This document shows, piece after piece, positions 36,211-45,828 of a stretch of DNA of 64,000 nt. Position numbers and translations under genes: made by a program. Below the pieces are notes generated by a model. That model was not told the DNA's origin and made no database searches. It saw only the letters and a program-made list of their open reading frames with translations. The DNA is from Wallemia ichthyophaga EXF-994. Taxonomy: Eukaryota > Basidiomycota > Wallemiomycetes > Wallemiales > Wallemiaceae. Numbering within the stretch: the stretch's first letter is position 1; every line of letters begins with the position of its first letter. The stretch is taken from positions 124,001 through 188,000 of the forward strand of contig NW_008806280.1 of the NCBI RefSeq assembly GCF_000400465.1. The letters run 5' to 3'.

Positions 36211-37029
36211 TTACTTGGCTGATTGCTTGCGCCCTGCGACGTGCCCTACCGACACCGGTCTTCCAGCCACCCACGACGCCCTGCCGCCTTCTGAGGGCGA
36301 TTGGAACGCTGATTTGAAGCTCGACTGTCTCGAGTTGACCGACGACGACCGGACTGACGGCGCTTTTGGCGTCGACCCGTGTATCGATGTCGCTGCGCCT
36401 TCCGCAACTGTGACGCACACAAGCGGGAACGCTCCCTCTCTGAAGGACGATCCTAGGATCTGGCCAGCAGCCCATGCATCGTCGTAGATCCGCGTCACTC
36501 TGATTGTCTGGTCAGGCATTATTGTCAGCTCATCTGGGAGCGCTGCGTTGTAAGGATAGAGAACGAATACGTTTGATCTGCAATTCCGTTAATCTGAGCT
36601 CTCGTTTTCAATGTCGCCGCCTCACCCGGGATAAATGAATGTGTCCTGCGATTGGTTGGTGTCTTTGTAGCTGTCCATCAGGTTCGGCTGGCTTTCTTCT
36701 GCGGCTCCCCCGCTAGAAGTCTGTACAGACTGCTGGATCGAGTTCCTGAAGTTGTCGTCGGCGTTTGAGCCCGGCTTCTCCAAACCGTGGTCGTAGTGGT
36801 GGTCGTGATCGTGATCGTGGTCGTTGCTCAGCGGCTGCGGAGGTGGCTGGCCGTAGTTGTTGCCATTCTCCGCGCTGTTGATCTTCTCAATGTTGTTCGA
36901 CCTCGTCTTCTCCACTGCGTTGCTGCGTTTCTTCAGAAGGTACAGCAGCACAAATATAATGGCTATCAAAACTACTCCAACGACTACTCCTACTACGACG
37001 CCTGCAATGGCTCCTCCTGATAATCCCAT
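36211..37029 (-). CDS. Membrane-anchored SH3-domain protein
   Basis: Two exons, 37029-36626 and 36577-36211; 256 residues as drawn. A glycine/valine-rich transmembrane helix sits at the very start (MGLSGGAIAGVVVGVVVGVV..FVLLYLLKKR). It is followed by a disordered cytoplasmic segment with a DHDHDHDHHYDHG run. Across the intron comes an SH3 domain: NVFVLYPYNAALPDELTI, TRIYDDAWAAGQ and REGAFPLVCV. The tail is serine-rich and basic. Fungal relatives with this order (ectodomain, TM, SH3) act at the cell surface in polarity or wall sensing. The helix at residue 5 suggests that an upstream exon coding a signal peptide and ectodomain may be missing; an acceptor-like aaacgcag lies just before the ATG. 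I could not find that exon convincingly. Confidence 0.82.
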
Positions 37030-37044
37030 TCTGCGTTTCGAATA

Positions 37045-37674
37045 TGACGGTTACTTGTTATGATCTGTTTGCGACGGCCTGTGCGTGGTAAGTCTTAACG
37101 AACGAATATTTTTAGTGAGTGGGTGGAGGTGGAACAATTATCGGTGACTTGTACCGCTTTATAGCCGCTTTGATAGTCTATGGTATTGTGGATGCTCTAT
37201 TCTTTCCCATAGTCGTCCTCCTGCACGTCGGCAACGCAGGTCAAATTTTTCTGCACAGACGGCTATTGCGAGAATACATTGTTGGTGCTCCTGAATGAAT
37301 GGCTCTATGCGTCGCTCCTCTTCTCTCTCCTCTACGTCCTCTCATTTCCGCTGAAACTCGCTTCGGGGGCTATTCCCGGCGAACCACACACATTATTCAT
37401 CGGCCAGGGCATTATGTTAGGGTGGTCATTCGCCGCCCTAATTGCCCGCCGTAACCCATGCGCTCGCACGGATCATCAAAGTTGTTTCACCATCCAAGCT
37501 GTCACTCGGCATTGTGGAGGTGCGTTCGATCTACAGCGATAAGGATCGCAGGCTTTGTAGTGCTACGTTTCAGCTCGTGCGTAATCTCATGTACCTCTAC
37601 GATCACTTCTCTCTAATCATGGGAATCAATTTTTTGACATCTTCTAATCACACAATGCGTAACTGATTATACAT
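37045..37674 (+). other. Unresolved hydrophobic reading frames (possible broken or multi-exon membrane protein)
   Basis: Three overlapping + strand frames look membrane-like but do not join by obvious introns. About 37130-37306 reads GDLYRFIAALIVYGIVDALF (further hydrophobic residues follow) and stops. A second frame at about 37240-37542 reads LLVLLNEWLYASLLFSLLYV. A third at 37442-37666 reads HALARIIKVVSPSKLSLGIV. The hydrophobic bias is on the + strand, arguing against pure antisense shadow. Either a small gene with unusual splicing or a frameshifted pseudogene sits here, between two minus-strand genes. No family recognised. Confidence 0.35.
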
Positions 37675-37709
37675 CTGTTTATGATTCTATACAATACATT
37701 AAATTTGCT

Positions 37710-39007
37710 CTATTTCAATGCACGCGGTTTTTCTAAACGACTCTTAAGCTTTCGAGAGTGGTGGAGTGCCTTCCTGGGCAGTGTCTTAATAGCCTTGACT
37801 AAGCCCAGTGGATCGTGAATATTCGACAGCGAGGCCATGAATGCCATAACTATGCTGATCCCGACAAGCACATCAATGCCGAAATCCTCAACGATGAACG
37901 ACACAGCGAGCGGTCCGACGATGACGCCTGTGGTGGACGTCGCCAACGCGAGCGACACAGTAGTCTCGATAAACGGCGGGTTGATATCACGCGACATATT
38001 GCCCCACATATTGGGCATTGTCGGAGCGAGTGTTGCGCCTATGAATGCGTTGAGAACGCTCACTGGCGCTATACCGCGCACTTTATCAATCGATACGAGG
38101 AAAATGCACGTCAGCCAGAGTAACATTAGGTTCGAGCGCTTGTACCCCACTCTGCAATACAAATGCGAGAAGCATAGCATGCTCACCGTCGCACCGGAGC
38201 GGTACACCGCTAGCTCGAATGCACCAATGGAAAGTATTTTGAAGTGCAGATCCTTTACTTCCTTAACATACGTCGACATCCAATGCGCCCACCTTTTTGA
38301 ATCGATTAGCGCCGCGTCTCCAAGCAGAGCTCTACTCACGTTTCGGTGATGAGCTGACTCAGTGTGAGTGAGAGTATCCTCTTCCATAGCTTCTTGTCTG
38401 CCACCACATCCCTCCACTTCTGCTTTAACGGCAGCACGTCTCCTTTACTCCCTGCAAGGATGAAATTTCTAAAGACAAAGAACTGGACAATACCCAGAAA
38501 TCCAAAATACGCAAGGAATATCCAGAAGAAATGCTTCCATGTTGTGAAATGCTGTATCAGACGTAGCAGAAATGGTGCCGTAGTCTGGCCGACGGAACCA
38601 AAACCGTAGATAACGCCGATCATCGCGCTTTCCCTGCACTGCATCAGCACCGATATAGCCATACTCCTGCCCATTGCAATCCCGATGCCGAGAGTAGCCA
38701 TACCAAAGACGAAGACCTGCATCGGTGGGCCGAGTGCGAGCGAGAAGGCGCCGATGCCAATGATGAATGACGAGAAGAGCGTAGTGACTCTGACGCTAAG
38801 ATATTGCGACATGAGGCAGCCAATTAGAGGACCAAGAACGGATCCTGCGCCGTACAAACGAACTGAGATAATCAGATAATTGCTCTTGATCTTATCGTTG
38901 ATATCGAGCGATGATGTTAGCGTGTCGACAAAGGAGTCACTACACCCAAAGCCTACAAACAGCAGCAAGACGACTCCGTATATTAGCCACTTGTCTACCG
39001 CTTTCAT
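37710..39007 (-). CDS. Major facilitator superfamily transporter
   Basis: Exons 39007-38340 and 38292-37710 (416 residues from the first in-frame ATG). The protein is a run of about 12 hydrophobic helices: WLIYGVVLLLFVGFGCSDSF, SVRLYGAGSVLGPLIGCLMS, FVFGMATLGIGIAMGRSMA, a central charged loop (GDVLPLKQKWRDVVADKKLW), then SNLMLLWLTCIFLVSIDKV and TTGVIVGPLAVSFIVEDFG. The fold is MFS; no substrate motif is clear. The frame is open 26 codons further upstream, and a 49-nt intron (gtctta...ttcaaag) could connect to an ATG at 39338, adding about 70 residues; I regard that start as possible but unproven. Divergent from the GH31 gene. Confidence 0.85.
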
Positions 39008-39338
39008 CGATTTGGTGAAGAGTTTGCCGAATATCCATACTCGTCTGATAGCGCCATCGCCTTTGGAATGCTTTGAATTCGCCAAGTCATCGATTCTAGA
39101 TCCACTCTTGATCTAAGACGTAATTCATTGCTTTTACTCGATCTTTTTTATTACATTTTCGATCAAATAGAATACTTGTCGTCGAAGCGGTATTCGTCCG
39201 GCATTCGAGCGCCGTGGAAGTGAGCGTATTGAGGTCGATGTGCAAGGAGAGAAGATCGGATTGTTCGGAGCGGCTTGGAGCACGCGGAACATTGCCAAAT
39301 ATTATTCTCACAAGCACGTTATACCCTGCGGAGTCCAC

Positions 39339-39448
39339 TATTCATTTGTACCTAAGTATCATTTGACTTAAGGGTGCATTCTCTTGCATGACCACGTGAA
39401 TGTTCTTGGTACTTAAATAGTGGGCTTATTTACCTTTCATCCTCAACA
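39339..39448. promoter_or_regulatory. Divergent promoter region, MFS transporter / GH31 glucosidase
   Basis: Between the farthest possible MFS start (39338) and the GH31 start (39449). If the MFS starts at 39007, the shared region is about 440 bp. It may co-regulate the two; no specific site was recognised. Confidence 0.4.
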
Positions 39449-42386
39449 ATGAAGCTCAAACTCGCAACAGCCGCGTTTGTCTCAGCCGCGGTGGCACTTA
39501 CTCCACTATCGTCTGAAGACTACACAAGTAAAATTAAAGACTGTCCCGGATATGCGGTCGACAGTGCTCAAACTGAACATACTACAAACGGTCTCAAGGC
39601 GCACCTCCAGCTGGCCGGTGACGCATGCAACGCTTTTGGTGAAGATGTACAGAACCTCACCTTAGAGGCGACATATGAGACTAAAGAGCGTCTACACGTC
39701 AAGATATACGATCAGGTGAGAATGGTTTCTGACACGACGGCGAATACCAATCTAACATCTGAGACAGGAAGAGAAACATTTCCAAGTCCCTGAAGATATC
39801 TTTGAGCGTCCTCAATTTGAGGAAAATGAGGCGCTGAAGAACAGCTCTGATTTGCAGTTCGACTACACAGAAGCACCATTCGCTTTCTGGATCACTAGGA
39901 GATCTAACGGCCAAGTATTGTTCGATACACGCTTATCAGAAATTCCATCCTACAGCGAACCTTTCGACGCAAATGATACATCGGCAAGCGTCTCGGTGAT
40001 GCCTAACCACAATCTTATCTTCGAGCCACAATACATACAACTGTCATCGGCACTCCCTCAACAGGCCAACATTTATGGTCTTGGTGAGGCTGTGACACCA
40101 CACTACCGTCGCAACAGCTCCTACACCCGCCAAACCAACTGGTCAAACGACGAGGGCACACCTAGGAACACCAACATTTATGGAAGTCATCCATTCTACA
40201 TTGAAAATAGAGTGAAAGATGGCAAGTCTTTCAATCACGGTGTATTACTACTCTCTTCGAATGGTCTTGAGACCTGGCTTAGGGATGGAGTATTTCAACA
40301 GAGAATCATTGGCGGTGTTTTAGATTACTACTTCCTTTCAGGTGGTGAAGGTGAAAACAAACCAGCAGACGTTATTCGCAACTACTCTGAAGTTGTAGGC
40401 AAGCCATATCTCCCACCATACTGGACATTAGGATTTCACATGACGCGTTGGGGATACGAGAATGACAGCGACTTTGAATCAATCTTGAACGATATGCGCG
40501 ATGCAGGGATCCCGCAAGAGTCAGCATTCATGGATATTGACTTCATGCTCGCTTACCGTGATTGGACAGTCGATCAAAATCGATTCAGCAGACTGAGAGA
40601 GATTGTCGACAAATTGCACGAGCGTGGTCAGAAATTCGTACCGATCCACGACAACGCTATTCCTATCACGAGAAACGAGTCAGATGCATATGATTTCTAC
40701 ACAAGCGGCCACGAGCAGGATGTCTTTATTAAGAACCAGAATGGCACTGAGTACATTGGACAAGTTTGGCCAGGTGAGTTGCAATTTTTTCGTACAGACA
40801 AAGCTAATGTTGGTTGAGGTTACACTGTTTTCCCTGATCCATATGCCGAAAATGCTACCAAATGGTGGACAGAGTCGTTCCAGAAGTTCCACGATGAAAT
40901 TCCTTTCGACTCTATCTGGCTTGATATGACAGAGCCTGCATCTTTCAACTCTGGGTCTCTCAATGGGATGGGTCCTCTCGCTCAATACCAACCTTCGGAA
41001 GTCACGTCGTGGCCAGAGGGTTATAATAACACTATAAGTGGAAACAGCGGAAATATTACTATCGATGGGGATCTCACATACAAGCAACAATCACAGCAAT
41101 CACCATCGCGTCGCCAGATGCTCAGTAGACGGATGGGAACGCTTGAAACGGTGGATAATGATCTGGAGAAGCTCACGTTCCCACCCTACCAAATCCACCT
41201 TGGAACGCCGGAAGAGTTTTTCACGTTGGGACACGATACGGTATCTGCTAATGCAACGCACGAGAATGGGTTTGACGAGTATGATGTGCACAACCTGAAC
41301 GGTCATATGGTGGCGAAGATGACACGTGATGCACTCGATACTATCTACGGGGGGAACAGATCGATGATTATAGCGAGAAGCAACTTTGTTGGAATGGGTA
41401 CCTTCTCGCAGCACTGGCTTGGAGATAATTACTCAACGTGGATGTCTATGCGCGACTCAATCAAAGGATTGTTCCAGTTCAGTGCTTTCCAGATGCCATT
41501 TGTGGGTGCAGACGCGTGTGGATTCGGCGGCAACACGGACGAAGAGCTGTGCACGAGATGGATGATGCTCGCATCGTTAACGCCGTTCTACAGGAACCAC
41601 AATACACATGGCGCGATACCGCAGGAGCCATATAGATGGGACTCTACAGCGAATGCTACAAAGACTGCAATCAACACGCGCTACCAATTACTACCATATA
41701 TGTACAGCACCTTGTACAAACAGTCAGTCGATGGAACGCCAGTGATGAGACCGCTTTTCTATGAATTCCCAACTCACTCTGAGCTACTCGATTGGGATGA
41801 TCAATTCTTGGTCGGCGATCATCTTCTCGTGTCGCCAGCGCTCTTCCCTAACGTTACACAAGTCGACGCTTACTTCCCGGGAGATGAACCATATTACGAC
41901 TGGTACAGCCACCAGAAAGTGAATGTAACTGATGAGCACTCTTCAGTTACACTCGATGCTGGTTTGACTGATCTCAATGTACACTTGCGCGGAGGCGCTT
42001 TCATGCTGTTGCATAGCGAGCCTGGAATGACCGTCACGGAAACTACAGAGACGCCATTCAACGCATTGGTCACACTGAGCAAGGACAAGAAAGCGGAAGG
42101 ACAGTACTACTTTGACGACGGATTCAGTCAATTCAACGAGACAGTCACATGTGTCATGTTCAATGTGAGTGCAGAGGGAATGCAATCGCGCGTCGAGATG
42201 AACAACTACGATATCGGTCAGCCACTGAACAGGGTGGATATTATAGGCTGGGATGGAGAGCCACCAAAGAGCGTGATGAATGGGGATGCTCAAGTGGAGT
42301 TCAATTACGATGCTGATAGTCAAACACTCTCACTTCACAGCTTGAATCACATGCTGAACGAGTCGATGGACATTACTTTCGATTAA
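39449..42386 (+). CDS. Secreted glycoside hydrolase family 31 alpha-glucosidase
   Basis: Exons 39449-39715, 39768-40773, 40819-42386; 946 residues. A signal peptide (MKLKLATAAFVSAAVALTPL) leads to the GH31 N-terminal beta domain. The catalytic barrel shows ADVIRNYSEVVGKPYLPPYW, MDIDFM, SIWLDMTEP (the Asp is the nucleophile of WxDMxEP), NFVGMGTFSQHWLGDN (acid/base Asp in the HWLGDN region), ADACGFGG and TPFYRNHN. Several NXS/T sites fit a secreted glycoprotein. Between about residues 500 and 545 there is a low-complexity Q/S/R-rich insert (TYKQQSQQSPSRRQM), usual in fungal enzymes of this group. It should release glucose from maltose, starch fragments or sucrose-like substrates outside the cell; exact specificity is not readable. 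Confidence 0.95.
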
Positions 42387-42704
42387 TCTTCTCAATGCGA
42401 TTGATTAGATGATTTGATGACTAACGTGTATAAAAGGATATGAATGCAATGCCTTAACCTGTGATTTGATTAATGACGTGTGCTTGATAGTGTCATTGTG
42501 CGATTATGCGCTGATTGCAGGAGATAGTGCGTTAATGAGATTTCGATGAGGCTGCGCACATATAGAAAGAAAGCCACAGTACGTGTACACATGTCATGCA
42601 TGCCATATCGATGTAATATTACAATTGCTAAAATTTTCATGCGTCCGAATAAGAAACAGAGAGAAGAGCGATGAAATGATAAGACCCAAGAAACAAGAGC
42701 TCAT
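42387..42704. other. Intergenic, 3' of GH31
   Basis: 318 bp between the convergent stops of the GH31 gene and the 62-residue gene. It is AT-rich and full of 'attgattagatgatttgatga'-like words. No coding signal seen; presumably 3' untranslated regions of both genes. Confidence 0.5.
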
Positions 42705-42943
42705 TTAAACGAGATAACTCTCCAAGACAGTTGCAGATTTGCCTAATGGGTGTTAGATGGGTGTTGAAGAAATCAAGGAATCAGAAACTCACGACGTTGC
42801 AAGTGCTCCCTTGGAGTACGCTCAACTGGCTGTGGATTGAGTTGCAATTTGCTTTGTGCGGCTGTGTCGGTTGCGGATGGCCTGCGGTGGGCGATAGGTG
42901 ATTGTGGAGAAGCGGTGGAGAGGGATTGAGCTGCCAATGTCAT
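42705..42943 (-). CDS. Small two-exon gene, 62-residue basic disordered protein
   Basis: Exons 42943-42793 and 42742-42705 with a 50-nt intron (gtgagt...catctaac...cattag) identical in style to introns of known genes around it; the exon sum is 63 codons including stop. The product begins MTLAAQSLSTASPQSPIAHR and ends REHLQRRKSATVLESYLV. RRKSAT is a classic basophilic kinase or 14-3-3-type site. Too short and proline/serine-rich for a folded domain. Function unknown; the canonical intron and in-frame join are the main support. Confidence 0.6.
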
Positions 42944-43176
42944 TTTAGATGAAGAAGAAGTATCAAGGAAGATATGCGCCCCTTAAATCCACCGGCATGC
43001 GTGGCTCGATTTGAGACTAGAAGCGAGGCTAGGCCAGCTGAGATTATGAGGCGGAGACAGGTGATCTAGCGGTAATTAAAACAACTGTGTAAATATGATT
43101 ATTTTACAGGATAATTTATTTAATTATCATTTTGGCGTGCATCGTGCATCTCCACGCTTAGTTCAATACATCCACT

Positions 43177-44759
43177 ATGTCGAGCAGCAGCGGCAATAGC
43201 TCCATCGTCGCTGTACATTACCGAGTTGGCAAGAAAATAGGAGAAGGCAGCTTTGGTGTGATATTTGAGGGTGAGTCGATTGATTGGTTTAGTTGGTTGA
43301 TTCACTGACGTGGTTTCATAGGCACAAACCTCCTTAACTCACAGACTGTGGCTATTAAATTCGTGCGTTTATTAGGAATTTTGAAGCAACCGCTAATAAC
43401 CAATAGGAACCACGTAAATCAGATGCACCACAACTCCGCGATGAATACAGATCCTACAAAATACTCGCAAATTCACCGGGAATCCCTCAAGTCTACTACT
43501 TTGGTCAAGAAGGCTTGCACAATATCCTTGTCATCGACTTACTTGGCCCTTCGCTTGAAGATTTATTCGATATGTGTAGCAGGAAATTTAGCATAAAAAC
43601 GGTCGTAATGACAGCCAAGCAAATGATTTCTAGAGTTCAATCCATTCATGAGCGTAACCTCATCTATCGTGATATTAAACCTGATAATTTTCTCATTGGT
43701 CGTCCGAATACCAAGAATGGCTCCACTGTTCATGTTATTGACTTTGGTATGGCCAAGCAATACAGAGATCCAAAGACTAAGCAGCACATTCCTTATAGAG
43801 AGAGAAAATCCCTTTCTGGCACTGCTAGGTACATGTCCATCAATACTCACTTGGGTAGAGAACAATCTAGACGCGACGACTTGGAATCATTGGGTCATGT
43901 CTTCATGTATTTCCTTCGTGGTGGACTTCCTTGGCAAGGCTTGAAAGCTGCTACCAATAAGCAGAAGTATGAGAAGATTGGTGAAAAGAAGCAACTCACT
44001 CCCATCAAAGAGCTCTGTGAGGGCTACCCGGAGGAGTTTGGCATCTACCTTAACTATGTTAGGAAACTTGGATTCGAAGAAACCCCCGATTATGATTTCT
44101 TGAGAGATTTGTTCACTAAAGTGTTGAAGAACTCTGGTCAAGTTGAAGACGGTGTCTACGATTGGATGTTGATTAATAACGGAAAGGGTTGGGAAGCTGC
44201 TCAATCATCTGCACACCGTGATCATCATCACAGACATCGTGAGAGAGAAAGAGAGAGAGCAGACTATAGAAGATCTCAAGCCGCTGCTGCTGCTGCTGCT
44301 GCTGCAGGTGGAAATGGACAAAGTGGTAACACAGCAGGTGGCGTTTTACCACCATCTCCCGCTTTAGTCAGACATGGATCGAAACGTGGTCGCAATACAG
44401 GGAATTTGAACACGTCGTCACAGATGCTCACACCGGCATCACCCGCTAATGGTCAGCAACCACCGAATTCACGCAGACAGTCACAGCAAAACCAAATGAA
44501 TAATCAACATCCATACGCCTCCACTACAGGTGCTGTTATGTCTCCTTCAGATGCTGGTGACGGAAATGCAGGATCTCCTTCGCCTGGAAGAGAAGGTAAT
44601 CGCGGGAAAGGATATTTTAACAATCAACAAGAAAATCAAGGTATATCAAATCAAAATGTTGATCAAGCTGGTGGAATCAATCAAACTAACTCACAGGACA
44701 AGTCTAAGAAAGGTTCAAGTAATAAATTAATGGACATACTAACTTGCCGTTGTATATGA
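43177..44759 (+). CDS. Casein kinase 1 (Yck/Cki-type)
   Basis: Ser/Thr kinase of the CK1 family. Exons 43177-43270, 43322-43362, 43407-44759; 495 residues. Motifs: [14 protein letters not shown] (P-loop), [63 protein letters not shown] (DFG), [18 protein letters not shown] (CK1-specific) and [12 protein letters not shown]. After the domain come a histidine/arginine run, an alanine tract, a long Q/N/S/P-rich tail and the ending MDILTCRCI. Cysteines at the extreme C-terminus match plasma-membrane CK1s of the Yck1/2 and Cki1 class, which are lipid-modified there; CRCI would also read as a CaaX-like box. The second exon is only 41 nt. Confidence 0.96.
44280..44306 (+). repeat. GCN trinucleotide run coding a polyalanine tract
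   Basis: About nine alanine codons in a row, mostly gct, inside the C-terminal tail of the casein kinase 1 gene, followed directly by GGNGQSGN. A simple repeat of this kind is prone to length change. Confidence 0.85.
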
Positions 44760-44992
44760 GGTGATAGAAAAGAAGAGAACAAGATACCAAAGTCGATATA
44801 GTAAAATTCAAAGATTGAAAAATTTCACTTAGGCTCCCTTTCCACTAATCATCACTTTCATACCCCGTGAAGCTTAAATAGCAAAGCTGAGATGGCACAG
44901 CTGAATTGGCACATGAATCAATAAGAAGAATAACTGAATAAAACACTCATTTCGCTTAATATTTACACTCTTTTAATACATTGTTTAGTTTA

Positions 44993-45766
44993 CTATGAAG
45001 ATGGTTTTTCAAATTGCTCCCATTTTGATGCGGGGAATATGTGTTTGTTGTTGTGATACCAGGTGCGTTGTACAACCTTAGCGGGTGAGTCAGCGTCTGT
45101 AAAATTAAACAGCTCGCCTTGTTTTGAACGTGTTTGATTTACTTGAAAGTCGTAGAAAGAGTAATGCGGGGGTAAAATGAGGTCGTTCTTTATAAGCATA
45201 AGGTTATCCACATGATTTGACCTTAGTTGAGTGAAATTCTGTCTAGATTTGTCTAAAAATCGAGTGAAAGTGTCGCCTTTGTTGCAAGTAAGGGATGAAG
45301 GATGACTAGTACCATCAAAGAAAGCGAAATGAATTGTCAACTCCTCAGATTTAATCTGTTCCTGCTTTTCAAGGAACTCAATACGAAGAATTTCACGCTG
45401 AGAAGTCTCACTGATGTCTCTATCCCTATCAGGTAAGAAGGAAGTGTCTACCTGAGGATTTTTAGACAATTTCTTGATATTTAGATTGCCATGGCGTATA
45501 TCATCGCCATGATGAATATCATCACCATCCTCAACATCACCATCGGCGAAGGACAACTTGGATGAGGATTTTTTAGTTTTAGATTTCTTTTTGGGGCGTG
45601 CAGCATGTGAGGAAGTACCAGCAGCGTCTCTCGCAGCCTGCTCTTCAATTTGCTTACGTTTGAGTTTGAAGTCATCGAGGTGAACCAAACCTATGGTATT
45701 CTTCTTTAAGGATTCCTCAACGGATTCCTTATTTTCCGCCCTTTTTGTTGAAAATTCCTTTGACAT
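44993..45766 (-). CDS. XAP5/FAM50 family nuclear protein
   Basis: Single exon, 257 residues. The N-terminal half is lysine/acid-rich with LVHLDDFKLKRKQIE. The C-terminal XAP5 domain shows NPQVDTSFLPDRDRD, LRIEFLEKQEQIKSEELTIH, FAFFDGTSHPSSLTCNKGDT, DLILPPHYSFYDFQVN, GELFNF and VVQRTWYHNNKHIFPASKWE, all in the order of human FAM50A. FAM50A associates with the spliceosome; the fungal member is chromatin/RNA-linked by inference. Divergent from the cysteinyl-tRNA synthetase gene with only 62 bp between start codons. Confidence 0.95.
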   Translation of the reverse strand: MSKEFSTKRAENKESVEESLKKNTIGLVHLDDFKLKRKQIEEQAARDAAGTSSHAARPKKKSKTKKSSSKLSFADGDVEDGDDIHHGDDIRHGNLNIKKLSKNPQVDTSFLPDRDRDISETSQREILRIEFLEKQEQIKSEELTIHFAFFDGTSHPSSLTCNKGDTFTRFLDKSRQNFTQLRSNHVDNLMLIKNDLILPPHYSFYDFQVNQTRSKQGELFNFTDADSPAKVVQRTWYHNNKHIFPASKWEQFEKPSS

Positions 45767-45828
45767 TTACGTGTGTTCTCTCTTCGCAGTGAATGCTCAA
45801 GCGCACAGCGAGGAATTTGTGGCATAAA

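Noticed and set aside
39096-39338. Independent 80-residue minus-strand gene upstream of the MFS transporter
   Set aside because: No features of its own; more likely 5' leader or an N-terminal exon of the MFS gene.
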